Part shown: positions 35,677 through 43,744 of the stretch, in pieces
How positions within the stretch are numbered: position 1 is the stretch's first letter
Layout: each line of letters opens with the position of its first letter
Origin: an uncultured Bacilli bacterium
GTDB lineage: Bacteria; Bacillota_I; Bacilli_A; RFN20; CAG-826
Length of the DNA stretch: 64,000 bases
Assembly: GCA_934140155.1 (NCBI GenBank)
Contig: CAKPBC010000003.1
Location: 148,593-212,592 of the forward strand
Direction of reading: 5' to 3'
Position numbers and translations under genes: made by a program
Notes under the pieces: model-generated
Told to the model about the DNA's origin: nothing
Seen by the model: the letters and a program-made list of their open reading frames with translations, nothing else
Database searches by the model: none

Positions 35677-37791
35677 CTACTTTTTTATTTTTCTCATCAC
35701 TAGATATAATAAACTATTTAAAACAAGTAATAAAGAAATGGAAATAAAATTAATCTTAAAAGGCATAATGTTAAATTCAAGATTTTTAAATATCATTTTT
35801 AATAATAAGGTAGAACCTAATAGACTAGTTATAAATGATATAACTAACGAAATAAGATAAGGAATGCTAAATATAAATGATGTTTCTTTTTTGTTGAAAT
35901 AACGTGAAACAATTAAATAATTATTACTATTACTTGTTTTATATCCTTTTATTACAATATAAATTATAGATAATTCGGGAATTAATAATAGCACTAATAA
36001 TGCACTATAAAAAGTCGAATTTTCATTATAAAAATCTAAAAATTTATAAAAATCATTAAGTTTGTACCCAGTATAATTTTCATATTTAAATAGATAATAT
36101 TCTGATAATTTAATATTATCGTGATAATATTTTTTAACTAATTGCAAGTCAGATCTTTTTAAATAAATGAATGGATTATCAATTAAATCAATTAATGCAA
36201 CTAATTTTTTGTAGTTATTGTCGCTTATTATAACTTCATTACCTATTAAGGAATTATTTTCAAAATCACTTACTAAATAAGTATTATGAAATATTTCATT
36301 AAGATTGAAAAATGATTTTGTATACTCAGCCATATCTATGTTTTCAAAGTTAAAAAAGTTTAGTTCATTATTTGTATGGTACATTTGATCTAGTGTTTTT
36401 GATATATAAAGCTTATTATCGCTAATATCATCGTTTAAACTAACATCATATTTATCTTCATACATTTGTTTAGTAAAAAAATTAAGTCTTCCTTCATTTG
36501 ATAATAGTTTCTTGATAGATTCATTATTCGAAAATAAGAAATTATCATTTTCCCATATAGCACCACTAACACTGATTGGTTCATTGTAGATAACAGCGTC
36601 TAAGTCACTTTTACTAATTACTATGGAAAATAAAGATGTATCTTCATCATCAATAACTTCATAAGGAATAGATATATAAGTTTTATAACTATTAAGATAA
36701 ATTTGTAACATATCATCTTTAATATTCGAATATTTAAATTGTTCATCATATTCCTTTGAAGATATTTTTACTTTGCCGATTTTTTCTCCATTACTTATAA
36801 AAAGACTAGTGCCCAAAGAACTAAAATACGGAATATCAAAATCATTCGATATTTTATCCACTATTTCTTTTTTTAAATACGAGTTTGCATCACTTGTAAC
36901 TTTAAAACTAGTTTTATTGATTGTTACTCGTCGATAAGATGTACTAGATAATTGATAATAGTTCTCTCCTATGCAAGACATGTAACTATTAATTTTTGAA
37001 TAACTCAAGAAAGAAAATCCTGCTAAAAAGACACTATTGAAAAGAAACAGTAATATAAAAAATAGGCTTATAAATGGCATTTGTTTTCTAACTAGTTTTT
37101 TAGTTATATAAGATGAAGATTTGTGCTTACTACTTTCCTGATTTTCATTTATTTTATTAGCGTTATCAACGCACTTAAAATTTGCAATCAATTTTTGATT
37201 TTCAATGTTAATGTGATTTTTAAAAGCATTAATTATTCTTTCATCGTGACTTACAATAACAATTAAACTTTTATCTGATAAAGCATTAATGTTATTAATG
37301 AGTAAATTAGTATTATAGTCATCTAAAAAGTCACTACATTCATCTAATAAAATAATATCTTTATTTTCGTTAATTGCACGTTCTAATGTTATTAATACTT
37401 TTTCACCGTTTGATAATTGTGTTTCCTTTTTATTTTTAAATTTATTATCATCTAAAAGTGTTAATGGTTTTATTCCCTTTTTATTAATCAAATCATTTAA
37501 AGAAGCATTTTCTGAAGCATTAAGAAAACTAACAAAATTATTAGTTTGAGAAATATAAGTTATACGACTTGTTAAATAATCTTTACTCTTTTCATCTATT
37601 GTAATATGGTTATATTCTAATTTAATATCATCATTAATTAACTCACCCGATATTATTTTTAATAAAGTTGATTTGCCACTACCATTATCACCTTTTAATA
37701 TAATTACACCTTTATCTGGTAATATTAAAGATGCTTGATTAAAAATCAACTTGTTTTTGTATCCAAAAGTTAAATCATTAATTACAATCAT
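35677..37791 (-). CDS. ABC transporter, ATPase fused to FtsX-type permease
   Basis: An N-terminal ABC ATPase (about 1-205) has Walker A GDNGSGKST, signature LSNGEKVLI and Walker B DIILLDECSDFLDD. A permease follows with one membrane helix (about 236-260), a large outside domain (about 262-590) and three helices at the C-terminus (about 598-620, 640-670, 680-700). This 1+3 topology is that of the FtsX/MacB type VII ABC superfamily, which pushes or signals across the membrane rather than making a channel. It overlaps the preceding ATPase gene by 14 bases. Substrate unknown. Confidence 0.85.
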   Translation of the reverse strand: MIVINDLTFGYKNKLIFNQASLILPDKGVIILKGDNGSGKSTLLKIISGELINDDIKLEYNHITIDEKSKDYLTSRITYISQTNNFVSFLNASENASLNDLINKKGIKPLTLLDDNKFKNKKETQLSNGEKVLITLERAINENKDIILLDECSDFLDDYNTNLLINNINALSDKSLIVIVSHDERIINAFKNHINIENQKLIANFKCVDNANKINENQESSKHKSSSYITKKLVRKQMPFISLFFILLFLFNSVFLAGFSFLSYSKINSYMSCIGENYYQLSSTSYRRVTINKTSFKVTSDANSYLKKEIVDKISNDFDIPYFSSLGTSLFISNGEKIGKVKISSKEYDEQFKYSNIKDDMLQIYLNSYKTYISIPYEVIDDEDTSLFSIVISKSDLDAVIYNEPISVSGAIWENDNFLFSNNESIKKLLSNEGRLNFFTKQMYEDKYDVSLNDDISDNKLYISKTLDQMYHTNNELNFFNFENIDMAEYTKSFFNLNEIFHNTYLVSDFENNSLIGNEVIISDNNYKKLVALIDLIDNPFIYLKRSDLQLVKKYYHDNIKLSEYYLFKYENYTGYKLNDFYKFLDFYNENSTFYSALLVLLLIPELSIIYIVIKGYKTSNSNNYLIVSRYFNKKETSFIFSIPYLISLVISFITSLLGSTLLLKMIFKNLEFNIMPFKINFISISLLLVLNSLLYLVMRKIKK

Positions 37792-38383
37792 ATAATTTTC
37801 CTTCTTTTAATTCTAAAATAGTTACATCTTTATTTAATGCGCGTATATCATGAGTAATCAAAATTATTAATTTATCTTTTTGAAGCTCTTTTAAATAATT
37901 TAAAACTAACAAAGTATGTTCTTTATCAAGTTGCGAAGTAATCTCATCTAAAATGATGATATCTTTTGAAGAATTTAATGCTCTAGTAATGGCTACTAAT
38001 AGTTTTTCGCCACCACTTAGTTCATTAATTGATTTAGAAGTATCAATATTTTTTATTAAAGTATCATCATATTCTTTATTAAAGCAGGTAATATTTTCCA
38101 AAACATTAAAAAAAGAAAATAAATTGTTTTTAGGCATTATATAACTAATTCTTTCATTTCTAATTTTATTAATATTTCTAATTTTTTTAATATTAACACC
38201 ATCTAATTCAACTTTTCCATCAAAATTAAATTCAAGTAATGCTAATATATTAGCTAGTGTTGTTTTACCAGCACCATTATATCCTTTTATGATATAAAAT
38301 CCATGCGTATCAAAATCATAACTTAAATCGTTTAATATAACTTTATTTTTATATTTTTTTGTTAAATTGGTGATTTTAATCAT
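37778..38383 (-). CDS. ABC transporter ATP-binding protein
   Basis: This stand-alone ATPase of 201 residues has Walker A GYNGAGKTT, signature LSGGEKLLVAI, Walker B DIIILDEITSQLD and the H-loop ITHD. It resembles the LolD/MacB-type ATPases that pair with FtsX-like permeases. It overlaps the permease gene upstream by eight bases and the fused ABC gene downstream by 14, so the three are tightly coupled. The ATG at 38381-38383 follows GGGGTGAGG. Confidence 0.88.
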   Translation of the reverse strand: MIKITNLTKKYKNKVILNDLSYDFDTHGFYIIKGYNGAGKTTLANILALLEFNFDGKVELDGVNIKKIRNINKIRNERISYIMPKNNLFSFFNVLENITCFNKEYDDTLIKNIDTSKSINELSGGEKLLVAITRALNSSKDIIILDEITSQLDKEHTLLVLNYLKELQKDKLIILITHDIRALNKDVTILELKEGKLYDCN

Positions 38384-39410
38384 TTGCCTCACCCCGCTTA
38401 AGTTTAAAATATTTAAAATATAGGCAATATAACAAAGAAAAAATAAATATTATAAAAATTGCTAAAAACATCATTATATAGTTAAGCCTACCAAATGCAA
38501 TTGCGGGAGTTACTTTACTAATTAAAATGTTATACAACATAACATAAAAACCAGAAATACCGAATGATAACAATAACGATATAGCGACACTTAATATTGG
38601 TAAAAAACTAACAAATAACATTGTTTTTGTTTTGGAATAACCATTAATATATAACAAATATAAATCATTACTGTTCTTATTTAAAAACGATATAAAAATC
38701 ACTAAATAAATAAATGCTAAAGCAAAAGATAAGTAAGTAGCTATCTTTTGATTATATACAGTTGATATTGATGCAATACTATTGCTTATAACAGGGCTAA
38801 TTGATTCCCCATAGTCATAAAAACCATAATAAGAATTGGAACAATACCTAGCAATTAGTTCTTTGTTTTCGTTTGTCGCTTTTATGGCATAATATTCCGC
38901 TTTTAATTCATTATCTAAATAAAAGTCATAACTTAAAAATATTCCTCTTATTGAAGAAAAACTAGTTTGACATATGTTAAATTTAAATTTGCCATTAAAA
39001 TTGCGATCTAATCTACATATTTTAGGACTTTTATTATATAAAAAATTAGGATAATCAATAATTGCCAAATCATAATCATATCCATCCATAAAAAGTATTG
39101 GTAAATTTGTTAAAGAACTGGATGATGGCCCAACGTCAGAAGGTAAATCAATATATATATTATTAAAAAGATTGGATGCACAAGCAGGAATGACTTCGCT
39201 ATGGAAATAATTTTCAAATTCTTCAATTGGCTTAGAGTTAGCATTAAAAAAATAAATTTCCCCAATTTCTATATTTCTTTTAACATCCATATAAGTATTT
39301 TCACTACTATTGGATATAAAAATGTTACTAAGAGAAAAAGATGATGTTAAAATCAAAATAAATAGCATCAAGTATTTTAAATTTGCTTTAATAAACTTCT
39401 TTAAAAACAT
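38376..39410 (-). CDS. FtsX-type ABC permease subunit
   Basis: This 344-residue protein has an N-terminal helix (about 10-30), a long outside domain (about 32-215) and three C-terminal helices (about 222-243, 262-292, 306-332), the FtsX/MacB topology. It would pair with the stand-alone ATPase downstream, and as a heterodimer with the fused ATPase-permease. It is the first gene of the operon, with GGAGG before the ATG and a good promoter upstream. The outside domain has no motif I recognise. Confidence 0.8.
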   Translation of the reverse strand: MFLKKFIKANLKYLMLFILILTSSFSLSNIFISNSSENTYMDVKRNIEIGEIYFFNANSKPIEEFENYFHSEVIPACASNLFNNIYIDLPSDVGPSSSSLTNLPILFMDGYDYDLAIIDYPNFLYNKSPKICRLDRNFNGKFKFNICQTSFSSIRGIFLSYDFYLDNELKAEYYAIKATNENKELIARYCSNSYYGFYDYGESISPVISNSIASISTVYNQKIATYLSFALAFIYLVIFISFLNKNSNDLYLLYINGYSKTKTMLFVSFLPILSVAISLLLSFGISGFYVMLYNILISKVTPAIAFGRLNYIMMFLAIFIIFIFSLLYCLYFKYFKLKRGEAND

Positions 39411-39438
39411 AATAATGCCTCCGCTTTTCTTAAAAATT

Positions 39439-39467
39439 ATTATACAATATTATAAAAATTAATGCAA
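39439..39467 (-). promoter_or_regulatory. Promoter of the ABC operon
   Basis: TTGCAT (39462-39467) and consensus TATAAT (39439-39444) are 17 bases apart on the minus strand. The -35 adjoins the T run of the terminator upstream, so this operon is a separate transcription unit. Confidence 0.78.
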
Positions 39468-39496
39468 AAAACTACTACAAGTTTACTCGTAGTAGT
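39466..39496 (-). terminator. Intrinsic terminator after the YsxE-like gene
   Basis: ACTACTAC (39471-39478) and GTAGTAGT (39489-39496) form a perfect eight-base stem; on the minus strand six T follow. Confidence 0.85.
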
Positions 39497-39514
39497 CAAT
39501 GTTACTTTTATTTA

Positions 39515-40447
39515 TTAATTGTTTTCTTCACTAGTTTCTTCTTCTGTTAATAAGTTAGCAAAAGATTCAACAGAAGTTAAACGATTTAGACATTTAAATA
39601 ATAGTTCAATATCTTTTATTTCATCGTTAACATGCGTAATACTAGGAATAAATAAAAACGCTAATAACCATTCTTTTTCATATTTTTGTAATGGATTTAT
39701 ATCCATATATTCTTTAATTAAGGAAGCAATATCAATCTTTGAAATATATGCTTCATTAAATAACTGTCTTAAATCATATATAGAAGGCGCTAAAGCCATT
39801 TTATCAAGCGATATAATCTTATTTTGTTTTACTAAAATATGCGAATAATCAAAGTTTTGATAAGTTAATGACAAATTAAGATTTTTTTCTTCTTTCCAAG
39901 CATCTTCTAAATTATCTATTCTTCTTCGAGCTTCATCAAGTGCTTTTTTAATATGATCATAATTCATTAAGAAATACCAATCAGATGGAGAATGATATTC
40001 TTCTCGTTCAATTCTTTCAATTCTACTTGTAATCGTAGCGTCTACTTTATCACATTGATTTTCTAAATAATCTAATGATTCATTAAAGAATCCATCACTC
40101 ACTTTAATAGAATAATGTGACCATAAATGTAAATTCGCTATTGCTTTTACATAAAAATGTAATCTAATATCTTTATTTAACAAAACTTCATCATTTACAA
40201 AAGGATAAATAGCAAAGTACAAATTTTGAAATGTTTCAATATAGTTACCATTATATGATTTAATTGGCAACAAGAACACATCATTATTAATCATTGATAA
40301 ACGGGAAAATATTGTTTCTAATGTTTGATCATTATGATATTTCAAAACAAAATTTCCTTCTTCGCACATTAATTTATAAGATTTATTAGTTATTTTTATA
40401 ATCGCATTAATTTTAATATTATAACGCGATTCAATTATATCTTTCAT
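39515..40447 (-). CDS. ysxE: YsxE/CotS-like spore kinase-fold protein
   Basis: This 310-residue protein has the aminoglycoside-phosphotransferase-like fold of the CotS/YsxE family: KSYKLMCEEGNFVLKYH for the N-lobe lysine strand, NLYFAIYPFVNDEVLL for the hinge and LTYQNFDYSHILV plus IISLDKMALAPSIYDLRQLF for the catalytic and metal loops. The usual HGD of the catalytic loop is replaced, so it may be a pseudokinase. In B. subtilis ysxE lies between spoVID and valS and takes part in spore coat encasement; the same order appears here, interrupted by the ABC operon. It overlaps the SpoVID-like gene by four bases. Confidence 0.78.
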   Translation of the reverse strand: MKDIIESRYNIKINAIIKITNKSYKLMCEEGNFVLKYHNDQTLETIFSRLSMINNDVFLLPIKSYNGNYIETFQNLYFAIYPFVNDEVLLNKDIRLHFYVKAIANLHLWSHYSIKVSDGFFNESLDYLENQCDKVDATITSRIERIEREEYHSPSDWYFLMNYDHIKKALDEARRRIDNLEDAWKEEKNLNLSLTYQNFDYSHILVKQNKIISLDKMALAPSIYDLRQLFNEAYISKIDIASLIKEYMDINPLQKYEKEWLLAFLFIPSITHVNDEIKDIELLFKCLNRLTSVESFANLLTEEETSEENN

Positions 40448-41286
40448 CGTGGGATGCGAAGTAAAGTTCCTTCACTTAATTCTTTTTCATTATTGCTTTT
40501 TCTTAAATGTGCTTCATCAATATGATAATTTTTGGCTATTGAAGCGTAAGTATCATCTTTTTTAACACGATAAAAACTTGAAAATACCACAAATCTTTCT
40601 TCTTTAAATAAAGCATTATTATCATTACTAGTATTATTTTTATTTAAATTTGATTTAATTTCATTTATTTTATCTTCAATAACTTCATTGTTAATGGTGT
40701 TTACAGGTTCAATTTTATCAGTTAATTCATCAACTGGTACTTGTTCATCAAATGATTTATCATCAATATAAGGATGTTCACTATTTTCTTCTTCCGTTGT
40801 AGTTATAACATCTACTTTACCATTTATTAAGTCTTCAATTGTTTTTTCATCTTCATTAGATAAAGTATCACGAAATTGCTCCAATAACTCATTTTTATTG
40901 TCAATTGATAAATTACTAGTAGCCTCTTCGAATGCTTTATCAATTTCTAAATCTTCTTTAGAATTATCATAACCTTCTAAATTGCATTTAATCTTAAAAT
41001 TCAAGCAATCGTCAACAATATGATAATCATAATTATCAATGACAAGTTTTAAAGATTTTAAACTTCCAATTACATCACCTGGAACAATTAAATCAATATC
41101 TAAAGTATCGACAAAAGGGAAACAATGTTCATCACAAGAACATTCTCCAGTAATACCAATTTTTCCCATTACGTGAATTCCTTCTTTTACTTTTACATAA
41201 TTAAAAGCATTTTCTAATACTACAGAATTAACTTTTTGCGGAGCTTCTTTTAATTGAATTCTTTTATCAAATATATAACTATTCAT
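40444..41286 (-). CDS. spoVID: SpoVID-like spore coat morphogenetic protein
   Basis: The protein (280 residues) has an N-terminal beta domain (about 1-110) like the SPOCS region of SpoVID, an acidic low-complexity middle (about 110-225) and a C-terminal LysM-like domain (YRVKKDDTYASIAKNYHIDEAHLRKSN...). SpoVID (about 575 residues in Bacillus) leads encasement of the spore; this is half that size but has the same ends. Adjacency to the YsxE-like gene supports the call. AGGTGAT precedes the ATG. Confidence 0.75.
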   Translation of the reverse strand: MNSYIFDKRIQLKEAPQKVNSVVLENAFNYVKVKEGIHVMGKIGITGECSCDEHCFPFVDTLDIDLIVPGDVIGSLKSLKLVIDNYDYHIVDDCLNFKIKCNLEGYDNSKEDLEIDKAFEEATSNLSIDNKNELLEQFRDTLSNEDEKTIEDLINGKVDVITTTEEENSEHPYIDDKSFDEQVPVDELTDKIEPVNTINNEVIEDKINEIKSNLNKNNTSNDNNALFKEERFVVFSSFYRVKKDDTYASIAKNYHIDEAHLRKSNNEKELSEGTLLRIPR

Positions 41287-41344
41287 TTTATCACCTAATA
41301 TATTTTATTTTTTAGATTAAAATTTATGATATAAAGTTAATTAA

Positions 41345-41372
41345 TTGACATTATTAAAAAAAGAATTATAAT
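41345..41372 (+). promoter_or_regulatory. Promoter of the CopZ-like gene
   Basis: Consensus TTGACA (41345-41350) and TATAAT (41367-41372) with a 16-base spacer. Confidence 0.8.
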
Positions 41373-41379
41373 TTTATTA

Positions 41380-41395
41380 GTTAGATAATACTAAC
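41380..41395 (+). promoter_or_regulatory. Inverted repeat at the expected transcript start, candidate operator
   Basis: GTTAG-ATAATA-CTAAC is a perfect inverted repeat eight bases after the -10 box; with one mismatch it extends to TTAGTTAG/CTAACCAA. Position suits a repressor, for example a metal sensor. No sensor gene is next to it. Confidence 0.4.
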
Positions 41396-41410
41396 CAAGG
41401 AGTGAACTAT

Positions 41411-41638
41411 ATGCTATTTTTTAAGAAAAAAGATTATAAAGAAATAACAATACCTGTTGAAGGTATGAAATGCGGAATGTGTGAAGCCCATGTTAATGAT
41501 ATCATTCGTAAAAATTTTAATATTAAAAGTGTTAAAGCTTCTGCAAGAAAAAACAATGTTGTCATTAAATATGAAAATGATTTAGATTTAGATTTAATGA
41601 AAGAAAAACTAAAAGAATTTGGTTACGATATGAAATAA
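41411..41638 (+). CDS. CopZ-like heavy-metal-associated (HMA) protein
   Basis: This 75-residue protein has the ferredoxin-like HMA fold with the metal motif GMKCGMC (Cys21, Cys24) and ends with FGYDM. HMA proteins shuttle Cu(I) or similar metals. A basic N-terminus (MLFFKKKDYK) precedes it. Neither a CopA ATPase nor a CsoR/CopY repressor is adjacent, so the partner is elsewhere. The ATG at 41411-41413 is chosen, eight bases after AAGGAG; a GTG three codons earlier overlaps the site. Confidence 0.88.
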   Translation: MLFFKKKDYKEITIPVEGMKCGMCEAHVNDIIRKNFNIKSVKASARKNNVVIKYENDLDLDLMKEKLKEFGYDMK

Positions 41639-41656
41639 TCAAAATTAACTAATATC

Positions 41657-41694
41657 AACTATGGTACATCTAATTTGCTACTATAGTTTTTATT
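41657..41694 (+). terminator. Intrinsic terminator after the HMA gene
   Basis: AACTATGGTA and TACTATAGTT form a ten-base stem with one G-U pair, 12-base loop, then TTTTTATTT region. Confidence 0.65.
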
Positions 41695-41767
41695 TACAAC
41701 TTTTTTACATCATCAAATGGTTACTTTACAAATTATTCAGTAAAATAATATCGTAAGGAGAATTATT

Positions 41768-41938
41768 ATGTCATATAAAACATTTGTAATCGATTATCAT
41801 CCAAGAGCTGATATTATGTCTAAAAAACTTGAAGAAAAAATCAATGAATTAGAAAAAGAAAATTATGAGTTCATATCTTTTTCTATTACCAATAGCGCTA
41901 AAGCGATAATTGTTGTTAAGAAAAAAGAAATACAATAA
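41768..41938 (+). CDS. Small hypothetical protein, 56 residues
   Basis: A frame with TAAGGAG seven bases before its ATG encodes MSYKTFVIDYHPRADIMSKK, a helix rich in Glu/Lys (about 17-32), and a strand pair ending AIIVVKKKEIQ. The beta-alpha-beta layout resembles small DUF4177-like proteins, though I cannot assign a family. The next gene starts eight bases after the stop behind its own AAGGAG, so they form a pair. Confidence 0.7.
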   Translation: MSYKTFVIDYHPRADIMSKKLEEKINELEKENYEFISFSITNSAKAIIVVKKKEIQ

Positions 41939-41946
41939 GGAGTATT

Positions 41947-42156
41947 ATGAAAACTAATAAGAAAACTAATAAAGAAACAAGATTTGTTGAAGTATATAAA
42001 GAAGACACAACTGTTTTTGGCGCCGATAAGTCATTAATAGTCGATAAAAAAACTGGTGTTACCTATTTAATAATATGTAATACTTATGGGACAGGTATTA
42101 CACCATTATTAGATAAAGATGGCAAACCAGTTATAACATTATTAGACAATAAATAA
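41947..42156 (+). CDS. DUF6440-like small protein
   Basis: This 69-residue protein has RFVEVYKEDTTVFGADKSLIVDKKTGVTYLI followed by GTGITPLLDKDGKPVI, the pattern of DUF6440 proteins (VDKETGVxYL and GLTPLLDxDGKPV). Function unknown. It is paired with the 56-residue protein gene and convergent with the TerB-like gene six bases away. Confidence 0.75.
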   Translation: MKTNKKTNKETRFVEVYKEDTTVFGADKSLIVDKKTGVTYLIICNTYGTGITPLLDKDGKPVITLLDNK

Positions 42157-42162
42157 ATTTAT

Positions 42163-42633
42163 TTAACGATCAAAACGATCACGAACTACACCACAAAGTG
42201 AAGTAATAAATAATTCTTCATTTTGCGCTAAATTGTTATCTATTAAAGCCACTGCGGTTGTGAAGTATAAAAATTGAACAGCATCTTGTCTATCGGTTAA
42301 AGATTGGAATACTTGGATAGTTTTATTACGCCATTCTTGCTTATTATATTTTACCATTCGATTAAAAAATTCATCATATGTAAAATAATCTCCTGCCTTA
42401 AGCATTTTTTTCATAGCTTGATATTCTAGACTAGATATTTTTCCATCATTACAAGCAACACACGCGAAAGCCCCCATTATTACTTCATAAGCAGCCTGCT
42501 TATCTAATCCTTCGTTACGTATTAATCGATTATATAACTCATTTGCAAAGCCAACAATACAAGAACTACCTTCTTGCTCAATTGTTTTTTTAGTATTATT
42601 TTTAACTATTTCAAAAATTTCATATGCGTACAT
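42163..42633 (-). CDS. TerB-like helical protein
   Basis: This 156-residue protein is all helical and matches the tellurite-resistance TerB-like pattern: EVIMGAFACVACNDGKISSLEYQAMKKML in the middle and VALIDNNLAQNEELFITSLC near the end, two acidic EF-like turns that may bind metal. Actual tellurite resistance is not implied. The ATG at 42631-42633 lies eight bases after GGGAGTG; an upstream GTG overlaps that site. Confidence 0.65.
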   Translation of the reverse strand: MYAYEIFEIVKNNTKKTIEQEGSSCIVGFANELYNRLIRNEGLDKQAAYEVIMGAFACVACNDGKISSLEYQAMKKMLKAGDYFTYDEFFNRMVKYNKQEWRNKTIQVFQSLTDRQDAVQFLYFTTAVALIDNNLAQNEELFITSLCGVVRDRFDR

Positions 42634-42697
42634 AATTAACACACTCCCTTAAGTAATATTATTTTATAAAATTAAACATCATAATTCAACGATTTGT

Positions 42698-42732
42698 AGA
42701 AAAGACTTGAACTATTATACAAATTCAAGTCT
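42698..42732 (-). terminator. Intrinsic terminator at the end of the carbohydrate operon
   Basis: AGACTTGAA (42703-42711) and TTCAAGTCT (42724-42732) form a perfect nine-base stem, followed on the minus strand by TTTTC. Confidence 0.78.
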
Positions 42733-42759
42733 CTTTAAAATTAACTTAATAATTCCTAA

Positions 42760-43734
42760 TTATTTATAAGAGAAATTAGCGTGTACAAAGAAATGATCAC
42801 TAGCAAAATCACTTTCTTTATTTCCGTCATTATTCATAATTACAAAGTTATTAATTTCAAATTTATCTTTGGTAGAGAATATATAATCAATTGGCGAATA
42901 TGGATGTTCACGTGTTGATTCATCTAATTCTTTTCCATAATTATGGAATGTACACATTTTTTGGCTATCTTTATAACTTGCCCAAGAATCATCAAAATAT
43001 TCTAAACATGCTTGATATGTTTCATTTTCTTCTTCGCGCCAATAATTTAAATCACCCGTAAAGAATCCTGGAACATTAAGTTTTTTCATATTATTAATTA
43101 CTTGTAAGCAAGAATTTTTACGACATAATTTAGTATTATTTGTTTCCGTTGCCTCACCATTCATATTTCCATAAGCATGGTTATATTCTAAATGGGCATT
43201 AAAATAACTTACATCTTTATTGGTATAACGATCAGTTAATAAAGCCCAAGAGCATACACGTGGAAATGATGCACCCCATTCGGAAGCAATATATCCGCTT
43301 GAGGCATTTTCATTATCACCAAACCAAAATGTTCCGCTTTCTTTAATAATAAAACGATCTAATTTAATAAATATACCACTAGCTTCAGGAAAACTACCAC
43401 CGCGAGATTGATAAATATGTTGATAGCCATATTCTTCTAAACTACTTTCTAAAGCAAGTGTCCAACCTTCTCCTTCTTCTTGTACTCCAAGCAAATCAGG
43501 CATAACGCTAATGATTTGATCTTTTACTAATTCATGGTAATAGTTGTTATTTTGGTGTCCTTGGTCAAGGTTACAAGACATGACTGTGATTGATTCATTA
43601 ACTTCAACTTCGGTATTACCGCTACTAGAATTTGAAGTCGAGGAAGAGTTTGATGTACTAGCAGAATTTTTATTACATGAAGTAACCGCTAGTAAACCCA
43701 TTAATAAAATAATTGATTTGTATTTATTTTTCAT
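42760..43734 (-). CDS. Lipoprotein of the endonuclease/exonuclease/phosphatase family
   Basis: The chosen start (43732-43734, after AGAGGTG) gives MKNKYKSIILLMGLLAVTSC, a lipoprotein signal with lipobox AVTSC. A short Ser/Asn/Thr linker precedes the catalytic domain (about 45-324). Metal and phosphate motifs are visible: VMSCNLDQ, LGVQEEGEG, YFNAHLEY, TGDLNYW, SPIDYIFSTKD and SDHFFVHA. Such surface enzymes cleave phosphodiester or phosphate groups on nucleic acids, lipids or sugars; the substrate is unknown. It starts ten bases after the GH3 gene. Confidence 0.88.
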   Translation of the reverse strand: MKNKYKSIILLMGLLAVTSCNKNSASTSNSSSTSNSSSGNTEVEVNESITVMSCNLDQGHQNNNYYHELVKDQIISVMPDLLGVQEEGEGWTLALESSLEEYGYQHIYQSRGGSFPEASGIFIKLDRFIIKESGTFWFGDNENASSGYIASEWGASFPRVCSWALLTDRYTNKDVSYFNAHLEYNHAYGNMNGEATETNNTKLCRKNSCLQVINNMKKLNVPGFFTGDLNYWREEENETYQACLEYFDDSWASYKDSQKMCTFHNYGKELDESTREHPYSPIDYIFSTKDKFEINNFVIMNNDGNKESDFASDHFFVHANFSYK

Positions 43735-43744
43735 AAGTGCACCT

